Origin: Dryomyza anilis
Taxonomy: Eukaryota; Arthropoda; Insecta; Diptera; Dryomyzidae
Length of the DNA stretch: 64,000 nt
Assembly: GCA_951804985.1 (NCBI GenBank)
Contig: OX638131.1
Location: 89,354,349 to 89,418,348 of the forward strand
Direction of reading: 5' to 3'
The notes under the pieces were generated by a model that was given only the letters and a program-made list of their open reading frames with translations, made no database searches and was not told where the DNA came from. A program made the position numbers and the translations under genes. This document shows positions 55,461 to 64,000 of the stretch, one piece after another. Position 1 is the first letter of the stretch. Every line of letters begins with the position of its first letter.

Positions 55461-56045
55461 ATGTGAAAGCATAAAAACTGTAGTTACTTTTTTTAACTCT
55501 ATTCGTAAATTATTTATTTTATGACATATATTAACGTTGGCCTTTTATATTTCTTAATATAGCATACTACATTTTTTCAAATACCCGTTTTGATTGTCAC
55601 GAAAAATTAAAAATTGTGACTATTGCCCCTCCCTGCAACCCACATAAATATCAAGATTCTACAGAGTTTACAAGACATCTGCACAAATATATTTGAGTTC
55701 ACTCAGCAAACTATGCTGTACTGCAGTCTATATTAAGTGCATTTTGCAATGACAGTCGACAGTATTATAGTTAAGTCTCTCCAGCGACAACACTTCACTG
55801 CAGTATTTGTTTCATTAGTATCAAGTAGTGTCAAGACATTTTTTTCAAAACATTCAAAGCCAAATGACACTACTGTCGCTGAACATGCAACGAGCACAGT
55901 GAGTGCAAAGAGGGAGCGCAACCAGTACTGAGTAAACAGTATTACATAAAATATTGTACTAAAAAACAACGCCCTGCTCGAAAAGAAAATATAAAAAAAA
56001 ATAATAATGTTTTCAAAAAAATTAGAAAAATGTTGTTCTATATGA

Positions 56046-56662
56046 GTGAGTCCATATCAAATCAACCGAGTATAGAGTCGGTGACAGTAAATGTTTCAGA
56101 ACCGTTTCAGAATTTGATGAAAAATTACCAAAATGAGTGTAGGGCAGAATCATTTTTTACTGAGAATGTATATATATTATAAAATAATAAAAACAATATT
56201 GAAATATAAAAAACAATTTTTTCATACAAAATTTTTAAAATTCTACAACATGTTTATACAAAACCTTTGAACCCGTGATTTTGCCACTCTAGTTAACATT
56301 TTAAATAATAGATAAGAAATCAACCATAAACATATAATAATTTAAAAATTTTAAAAAGATTGTTTTTTGAGATATGTCCTTTTAAAACATGCATTGTTTA
56401 AAACTGTCCAATATAAATAGTCCAATATATAAAAGTTTGCTATTAAAGTTTGTCACTATAGCCTAAGTTTGCGTTTGTGAAATTTATATAGTTTTTTTAA
56501 TTTTTAAAGCACCAAATCTCTAAAACCACACCATTTGGGAAGCTCAAATTTTGCCAATATCTTAGTTTTATGTTGTTTCACTATATTTCCAAAATTTCAT
56601 TCAATTCTGTGATGGTGCTGTCAAAATTTGAATTTTTCAGTTGATTTAATATGAAATGACTT
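56046..56662. mobile_element. Family D repeat, diverged member
   Basis: Starts AGTCCATATCAAATCAACCG and ends TTGATTTAATATGAAATGAC, approximate reverse complements. Non-coding. The relation to the GGGCCATTTCACACCAAATC elements is by the ends only. Confidence 0.5.
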
Positions 56663-56802
56663 ATATTTAAAAAAAAAAATAATATATAATATTATATTAT
56701 TTTCTTATACCTTTTGACTTTTTTCTATATTTCAATATTATTGAAAATTCCTTATAGTAAGAATGATTATAATAAGAATGATATTAATGTAAAATGCAGT
56801 AC

Positions 56803-57235
56803 TCAGTGTCATAAGCAGTTCATTTAAGTACTTTAATGTTTATTGCACATCATTGTAGACCTCTTCACTACAACTACGTCTTGTTTGCGTTTTGTTTTGA
56901 CAGTGCTTGTGCTTTGATGTTATGAGCAACACATTTATTTGATTTTTAAGCCTAGAGTCGGCGACTGTAATTGTTTTTGAAATGAAATGAATGCCTTGAA
57001 GTGGGTTTCAAATGCAGTGTCAAAAGCAGTTCATTTTAGTACTTTAATGTTTATTGCACATTATGTAGACCTCTCCACTATAACTACATCTTGTTTGCAT
57101 TTTGTTTTGACAGTGCTTGTGCTTTGATGTTATGAGCAACACATTTATTTGATTTTTAAGCCTAGAGTCGGCGACTGTAATTGTTTTTGAAATGAAATGA
57201 ATGCGTTGGAGTGGGTTTCAAATGCATTTGTGCAG
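56803..57235. repeat. 211-bp tandem duplication
   Basis: AGCAGTTCATTT...CTTTGATGTTATGAGCAACA...GAGTCGGCGACTGTAATTG...GTGGGTTTCAAATGCA occurs twice, offset by 211 bp, with few differences. The GAGTCGGTGACAGTAAATG phrase at 56076 is a degenerate relative. Confidence 0.9.
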
Positions 57236-57479
57236 ATGTGGGTGAAGATAAAGTTTTTTAATACTTTTATATGAGACCATTTTTATAACAAAGTGTTTTT
57301 TAAATAAAATAACGATAAACTGAACAAAAGCGCATTTTTAGCATTTGTGTTTGTTAATGGTCTAAGATACGATCGGTTAACGCTAGAGTAAAAATCTTTT
57401 GGGCTCATTATAAAAAAAGCCAAGAACAATTTATAATAATAGACCTCAAAGGATCTATTACACGGTACATAAAAACATT

Positions 57480-58315
57480 AATTAATAATATGAATGAAAT
57501 TAATTTATACTTTCATTTATTCGTGAAAAATACGTGCACAAATTTAATAATATGTATGTATAATTATTATAAAATTTATACATCTCAAGTATCTTTAATC
57601 TTAAAGTTGATTATTATTAAAATAATGAATATTTTTACCATTAAACAAAATTCATCAATATAATGAATAATTGTTTAAAAAAGCAACTTAGTAGTTAACA
57701 AATTCATAATAACGATTAAGGTTTTATATAAACAGTTGAATATTAAAACTATGCCTTTCAACAATTTTTGTTCTACTCTACACAAATTCATAATATACAA
57801 CGAACGACCAAATTAACGGAAAAAAATACATCACATCAATGTACATCATAAGTAGTATTGATAAGTGATTCTTTCAGAAACTGAATATCTTCATAATATT
57901 AAAAGTTTAATTTGTTAAATATTAATATGAAGGTTATTTTTAATCATAAGCAATCTTTCATTTTATAGATAAACAAAATATATCAATAAATGAATAATTG
58001 TTAAAAATACACTGTATTAGTAAAGAAAATCATATGATTGTTGACGAATTCATTTAAAGTAGCTCAATAAAAGGAATTATTTCATTAAAGTTATGCGTTT
58101 TCTTGAAATTAAAGATTGCTCATTTTAGTTATGAAAAAATTCATCACCATAATAAATATACTAATCGTATAGAAATCATTAATATGATGATTTATTTATA
58201 AATGAATTTGTACAAAAATTCATAATAGTAATGAAAAAATTCATAATAGTAATGAAAAAATTCATAATAGTAATGAAAAATTCATAATAATAATGAAAAA
58301 AAATCACAACTTAAT
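57480..58315. repeat. Large cluster of TTCATAATAnTGATGAA-type motifs
   Basis: Many motifs such as AATTCATAATA, ATTCATCAATATAATGAAT and ATTCATAATAGTAATGAAAA, the last repeated four times in tandem at 58220-58300 (period about 21 bp). Non-coding. Confidence 0.65.
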
Positions 58316-58508
58316 ATTTTTGGATATTGAAGAACAAAAGCAATCGTTTATTTAAGAAAAACCAAATATCTAAAGATCAAATTCATAATACTTATATAAA
58401 TTTTAAATAGTTCTACAACAAATTATAATTTTTTTGAAACAAAAAACATTCATTCATCATTTTGATGATTTTGTTTTCTCTGCGATTATTGCAACAACTT
58501 ATTACAAA

Positions 58509-59336
58509 CGAGTTGGGAAAGTTAGGTCACATGGGTAAGTTCGGTCACATGGGGCGGATTTTATAGTCGGTCGGGCCCGACTATGGAATACCCTACACCT
58601 TTGGTGGAGATATTAATGAGTAATATTTAATTGTATACCTTAATTTTAAATTTTTAATTATGCTGAACCTCCCCACCCTCAGAATATTATTCATATATCA
58701 GAAATTTACGTCTTATATCCCCATAAATTAAAAAATGTATATAAAGTATAAAAAACTAAAAAAAAATTGAAAAATATAATTGGGCGGACCACGCCTATAT
58801 TTAAAATTTTGATAGGCTAATATTTCATAGATTTGATTTTAATAATTTACGGATCAAATTTCCACTATGAAAAACCGGGAAATAATGAAAAAAAAAAGTG
58901 GGCGGATCACGCCCATTTTTGGATCACATATTTTTATGTGAATTCTAACAATACGTTTTAAATTTTATAACTATACGTTGTATACTTTTCGAGTTATTAG
59001 TTCCGAAAGAGTTATATAAAAGTGACTTGTATGGGAGGTGGGCGTGTCCGTTGACCGATTTAGCTCATTTTCAAACTCAGTTCCTACTTTTGGATAAAAT
59101 ATATTGAGACGAAATTTCATCGCATTCTGATCAGTATTTCTCAAGTTATTCTGTATTCGGACAGCAAGACAGCAAGACGGACAGACAGACAGACAGACGG
59201 ACATGGCTAAACGGACTCGGGTAGTGATGCTGATCAAGAATATATATACTTTTCCATACCGGACACGCCTCCTAAGGGGCGTTACAATATATGCACAAAG
59301 TTAATATACCCTGTACCTCATAGGTGTAGGGTATAA
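58509..59336 (-). mobile_element. DINE-1-like (HINE) element family B, full length
   Basis: On the minus strand it starts ATACCCTACACCTATGAGG, then CGTGTCCGGTATGGAAAAGT, AAGTATATATATTCTTGATC, GTTTAGCCATGTCCGTC with (GTCT)n at about 59180-59205, paired GGGCGTGTCC/GGGCGTGATCCGCCC blocks, the hairpin AGTCGGGCCCGACCGACT, and the end GACCTAACTTTCCCAACTCG. Same architecture as family A, with a different middle. Confidence 0.85.
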
Positions 59337-59339
59337 AAA

Positions 59340-60015
59340 CCGCTGTTAGCTGCACAAACTATAAATTATTATTAAAATACTTTTACCACATTTACACTAT
59401 TTACCACCATTTTATAATGGCTGGCCGGTTAAAGCGTTGCAAAAATTAATTAACTCAAATGCCGCAAAAGGTGACTGCTTTATGTTGCTGGGTTTTTATC
59501 AACACATCGCACCATTTTTTTTACCTCTGCTTGTATTTGTAATAAATTTTATATTAAAACCTCCATGTAAGCACTGTGTGAGCACTGCGTAAAGTGCAAT
59601 ATATATTTTTGCCACATGTTGTGTTTAATTTTTAATATTTTCACTTTGTTCACAGCTTGATGAATTTTATGAATTTGTTTTTTTTTTGTGTTTGTTTCTT
59701 TTCGTTTTGTAGATATAAATTTACAAGTAGATGTATTGTATTAAATAAAATTATGTTTTTATTTTTCTTTAATTTCAGTTGCTCATCGATGTGTCTGTCA
59801 AGTGCTTCGTTTTATTGGTGGATTACTTTTTGGCCGACAGGTCTTCAATTATTGAAAAGTACGGTTGTTACATGTTTTGAAAAGTTTTATTTTATTTTGC
59901 AAAATCTGAATGATTTAAAATTGAATTAAAGAAAAAAAACATATACGCGAAATCCGATTTGAAATAAAAGGATTTTGTAATGACTGATGAATGAAATTTA
60001 TATATAGAAAAAACT
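59340..60015. other. Gene-free stretch
   Basis: No gene recognised. The 90-residue plus-strand frame at 59657-59929 is Phe- and Cys-rich, AT-driven, and lacks any motif. Confidence 0.4.
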
Positions 60016-61300
60016 AAAATAGCATCATTACATTTTCTGTAAAAAATCCCAGTATTTTTTTATAAAGAAAAAAACAATCCAAGTGTGAGCCATTTTTGAA
60101 AATTATCTTTTGAAAAAGCTCGGTTTAGGAGCTACATAATTTCCAAAGTTGCAGAAATTATGAATCCTTGATATTCAGTGAATCGAATGGCATCATTACA
60201 TTTTCTTTAAAAAATCCCAGTATTTTTTTAAAAAGAAAAAACCAATCCTAGTGTGACCCATTTTTGAAAATTCTAAATTGTGACATTGAAAAAACGCTCG
60301 GTTTAGGAGCTACAGAATTTCCAAAGATTCAGAAACAATTTACCTATTATTCCTTTATATTCAGTGAATCGAATGGCGTCATTACATTTTCTGTACAAAA
60401 TACCAGTATTTTTATATAAAGAAAAAACCAATCCAAGGGTCACCCATTTTTGAAATTTCTGAACTGAGACATTGAAAAAAAGCTCGGTTTAGGAGCTACA
60501 AAATTTCCAAAGATACAAGAATTTCACCTTGATATTCAGTGAAACGAATGGCATCATTACATTTTCTGTAAAAAATCCCAGTATTTTTGTATAAAGAAAA
60601 AACCAATCCAAGTGTGACCCATTTTTGAAAATTAAGAACTGTGACATTGAAAAAACGCTCGGTTTAGGAGGTACTGAATTTCCAAAGATACAGACATTTC
60701 ACCTATAAATCCTTGATATTCAGTGAATCGAATGGCATCATTACATTTTCTGTAAAAAATTCCAGTGTTTTTTTATAAAGAAAAAACCAATCCAAATGTG
60801 ACCCATTTTGAAAATTCTGAACTGTGACATTGAAAAAACTTTCAGTTTAGGAGCTACAGAATTTCCAAAGATACAGAAATTTCACCTATGAATCCTTGAT
60901 ATTCAGTGAATCGAATGGCATCATTACATTTTCTGTAAAAAATCCCAGTATTTTTCATAAAGAAAATACCAATCCAAGTGTGACATATTTTTCAAAATTC
61001 TGAACTGTGACATTGAAAAAACGTTCAGTTTAGAATTAACAAAGATACAGAAATTTCATCTATAAATCCTTGATATTCAGTGAATCGAATGGCATCATTA
61101 CATTTTCTGTAAAAAATCCCATTATTTTTTTAAAAAGAAAAAACCAATCCAAGTGTGACCCATTTTTGAAAATTCTAAATTGTGACATTGAAAAAACGCT
61201 CGGTTTAGTAGCTACAGAACTTCCAAAGATACAGAAATTTCACCTATGAATCCTTGATATTCAGTGAATCGGATGTCACCATTACATTTTCTGTGAAAAA
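60016..61300. repeat. Satellite-like array, about 180-bp monomer, seven copies
   Basis: The phrase GGCATCATTACATTTTCTGT recurs at about 60022, 60188, 60375, 60549, 60733, 60916, 61092 and 61271 (the last diverged), giving a period of 166-187 bp. Each unit also has AAACCAATCCAAGTGTGACC, ATTGAAAAAACGCTCGG, TTTAGGAGCTACAGAATTTC and GATATTCAGTGAATCG. Differences between units are mostly small indels in T and A runs. Non-coding. Confidence 0.92.
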
Positions 61301-61479
61301 TCCTAAAAAAACACAATTGTTCATATATATAATTCTAATTTTGTTCAGAATTCTCCCCCATATATTTTTCTAATTTTTGCACAAACATTTCGAACGATTT
61401 AGGTTTACCGCCTCGTTGCGTTCCTACGTTTCATAATATAGCGTGTTTAAGTTACAGTTACAGTTTAAATTTCGGTTTT

Positions 61480-61605
61480 GTGTAGTATTTTTTTGACTAA
61501 TATTTAATTTTTCTGTCTGAATTTTATATTTTTTTAAACCAATTTTAAAACCGGTAAAAATCCGAAACCATTTAATTCTATTTTGAATATCAGTTGATTT
61601 CTATT
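61480..61605. mobile_element. Remnant of an outer hAT-like terminal repeat
   Basis: TTTTAAAACCGGTAAAAATC, CCGAAACCATTTAATTC and TTTTGAATATCAGTTGATTT follow the order found in the right terminus of the elements at 20182 and 29704. It is strongly diverged and isolated. Confidence 0.5.
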
Positions 61606-61609
61606 TTAA

Positions 61610-62748
61610 AAAAATAAAGGAATGAAATTATCTTTGCGATATAAGACGAAAAAATAGTAGCGCTACAATACAAATATTAGATTTCATATCAAATACATTC
61701 ACTTATAATTCGTATTCAATTAGGCTCTGAAGGATACGTTCAATCCATAGTTAGATATTTCGATTTAATTAAATTTATAACACTTTAGAATATGATTAAC
61801 ATGCACTAAGATGCGTTATCCTATTTTTAAAATATATTAATTGTGATTAATTGTGCATTGCTCCATTTTGCTCACTTTACGTGTAACTCTTGAAAATTAG
61901 ACGTTTTTGAATAAAGTAAAATTTTTTTAAATATAGACTTTTTATATGTGGAAAATACGGATTTTCGCCATCAAATTAAAAGAATATATATTTAAAACTT
62001 TTTCTAAAATCCGAGGAAACAGTCCATAAGGTATTTGCATCTTGAAGCAGACGACCCTATAACATTTTCGGTACGCAATATTGTTTGACATATAGGTTTT
62101 TAAGTTCGCCATTTTGATTTTTTTTTAAATTTCTCATTTCTATATAAGAAACACATCCTTAAAAATAATTGCATTATTACAAAGTTTAAAAATCTGAAAA
62201 CCTTTTTATAATTTTTGCTATAAATTTTGAATTTTATCCAGTGTGCTTTGATATGAAAACGAAAATTTCGTATGAGGAGCGCGGCTTGTCATGAATATTC
62301 AATCTGAATCAATTATTTATAAAGGATGTACAAACAGAGTGTAGGCTCCCAGTATGTCATTCGTTTTGATATCGTTATAGATAGAAGAAGGAGAATTAAC
62401 ACGATATAGGACACTTTTTTGTAGGGACATTGATCGAAAACTGGGCCTACATGGTAGGTAGATGTCAATGTGATATTTAGGAGTTTCCATAGTACGAGAA
62501 ATTTTTTCAAAATCGGTCTGATATTGAACAAAAAAAAAAAAAATCAATGTTTGATACGGTTGCGAAAAGTATTCTGATAAATGTTTAAATATCGAGGAAT
62601 GTACGAGCAATTTTAAAAATTAGAATCGATTAACCAACAATATAAATTTTACGAAATTCTAAAATTTCATTTATTTAATTCATCTACTGGGCTCAGGCCC
62701 TTACAAATGTCCTTTAATTTTTAATTAATAATATATCATTAATATTGG
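61610..62748. other. Gene-free AT-rich stretch
   Basis: Two overlapping minus-strand frames at 62313-62610 lack recognisable domains. No element boundary is seen. Confidence 0.4.
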
Positions 62749-62886
62749 CGTCGGTGGCTCAAGTTAATTACATTGCACAGCAAGCCAAAAGGTCCCAGGT
62801 TCAAGCCTGGACTGGGGTAATAACATCTTTTCATAGAAACATTTGTCTATACCGCGCTACCTCTCGGCAGTAAATGGAAAACCTAC
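62749..62886 (+). mobile_element. tRNA-derived SINE, 5' part
   Basis: GCGTCGGTGGCTCAAGTTAA (A-box region), CCCAGGTTCAAGCCTGGACT (B box GTTCAAGCC), AACATCTTTTCATAGAAAC and CTACCTCTCGGCAGTAAATG. It stops at AAAACCTAC, where the next element begins. Confidence 0.78.
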
Positions 62887-63893
62887 ACTCAAAATAAAAA
62901 TTCTGTAATAGTAGCAAAAAAGGTTGCCAATATAGCAAAAATGTTTGCTGAAAAGAAGAAAGCGCCGGATTCTGCTGAAACAGCAAATGACAGTTTGCTT
63001 TTTTAATGCTATTAGAGCAGACAATTTTAGCTATTTTAACAATTTTTTTTTGCTGTTAACTCCAATTCATAAAAAAAGAAACTAAAAAAATATTTTTTTT
63101 TGTATTTTAATATTTTTTTTATTTCTGATATACTTTTTTTATTCTTATATTATTATTTTTTATTATATTTATTTTTTTTATTTTTATTTATCTCATATTT
63201 TTATGTTACCTTTATTTTACTCTTATAGGCGTGCATTATTATTACGTATAAGAAATATCTCTTTTAAAAAAACATGTTGTCGAATAAGAGTCTACGAATA
63301 ATAGACACATTTAGCTGCAGCGTCTCGTAACTATGGCGCCATCTAGTGCAGGTTAGCTACACTAGCAATATGCACACCAGTGACACTGGCACGATTTTGA
63401 TCACTAGCAGAACTAAGATTCACAGCAGACAGTTCGCTATTGCAGATAAAAGTATGCTGTAAATGCAAATTAAAGTGTGCTAAAATTTAGCTGTCAGAGT
63501 TTGCTATTAATAGCAGACTTTCTCCTCCGTTCCTTTAACCCTAATCCTTTCCTACGATCAACACTGTCAACACGGGGTATCCCCTGAGTGTTGGTTAATC
63601 TGTAAAAAAAATATATATATATTATAGTTGTAACAAACGATGGCTCTATCCAGCATTGTTTTGTCAAGGGAAAAATTATGCTTTGCAGCAAACATATTTT
63701 GTTACTCGCTACTTACATGAATTTTCAAGATTTTAAAATAAAGTTGTTAATTACAATTATTAAATTCATAAAATTAATTTAATAATTTTAAAATTTTTTA
63801 AATAAAAGTAAAATCCTATTGAAGTCATCAAAATTACTATTGAAAATATATTATGTTTGCTGCAAACAATTTTTTTCTCTGCGTGTATAAATA
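62884..63893. mobile_element. Candidate 1-kb element with ACACKCARARAAAAA ends
   Basis: Left end ACACTCAAAATAAAAATT and right end (reverse complement) ACACGCAGAGAAAAAAATTG are similar. GCAGCAAACATA and TATGTTTGCTGCAAACA form a further inverted pair at 63683 and 63852. GCTATT/AATAGC and GCAGACAGTT-like motifs recur inside. Non-coding. Assignment to a named family is not possible by eye. Confidence 0.5.
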
Positions 63894-64000
63894 AGCTTAA
63901 AAAAATGGAAATGACGGCTGGGTAAAAGAAATCCTAGTCCAGCATCAAAATGTCAGAACAAAACGGGTTCTGGTCCAACGTAGCAAACGGAATTTGAATA

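Overview
The window is AT-rich eukaryotic DNA, most likely from a higher fly (Brachycera, probably a calyptrate such as a blow fly or house-fly relative). That placement is an inference. It rests on dispersed elements that match Drosophila DINE-1/INE-1 in layout (a TATACCCT start, a conserved AAGTATATATATTCTTGATC block, and a GTCY microsatellite), on an insect-type organic anion transporter gene with several 59-66 nt introns, and on dead mariner-like and LINE copies of fly type. No prokaryotic features are present.

Only one cellular gene can be supported: a nine-exon organic anion transporting polypeptide (Oatp/SLCO) gene on the minus strand, 24646 down to 16640. All nine exons join in phase into a 770-residue reading frame that carries the OATP signature and a Kazal-like extracellular loop. 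Its third intron (about 4.1 kb) holds a nested DNA transposon pair and a solo LTR.

Layout. 1-8.7 kb: gene-free DNA with a small MITE, an (ATGT)n tract split by a mariner-derived fragment, a foldback MITE, degenerate repeats, a DINE-1-like fragment and a tRNA-derived SINE. 8.7-16.5 kb: three long arrays of 8- or 9-bp units (about 1.1, 2.1 and 0.85 kb), the last ending about 120 bp beyond the Oatp stop codon. 16.6-24.6 kb: the Oatp gene. 25.3-26.6 kb: a complete but dead mariner-like element whose ends build the MITEs at 2.2, 3.6 and 35.2 kb. 27-34 kb: foldback repeats and a 3.5-kb stack of nested elements. 34.2-36.7 kb: a 5'-truncated LINE with a 17-bp target duplication, itself pierced by a SINE and by a double MITE. 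38.2-41.4 kb: a partly duplicated hAT-like element split by a second solo LTR. 42-51.7 kb: SINEs, DINE-1-like elements, a CGAACCGTCC-rich inverted-repeat element and a long element with six GTGACGGGCGTTAC motifs. 52-58.5 kb: MITEs and tandem duplications. 58.5-64 kb: another DINE-1-like element, a satellite array of about 180 bp, a SINE and an element of about 1 kb with related ends.

The main interest lies in reading insertion order from target duplications and empty sites. A hAT-like element sits inside another hAT-like element at the same point in two genomic copies, so the pair seems to have moved as one unit. A MITE in the LINE can be taken out, leaving one TA, and the LINE reading frame closes. 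A third copy of the inner element gives an empty site for a DINE-1-like insertion.
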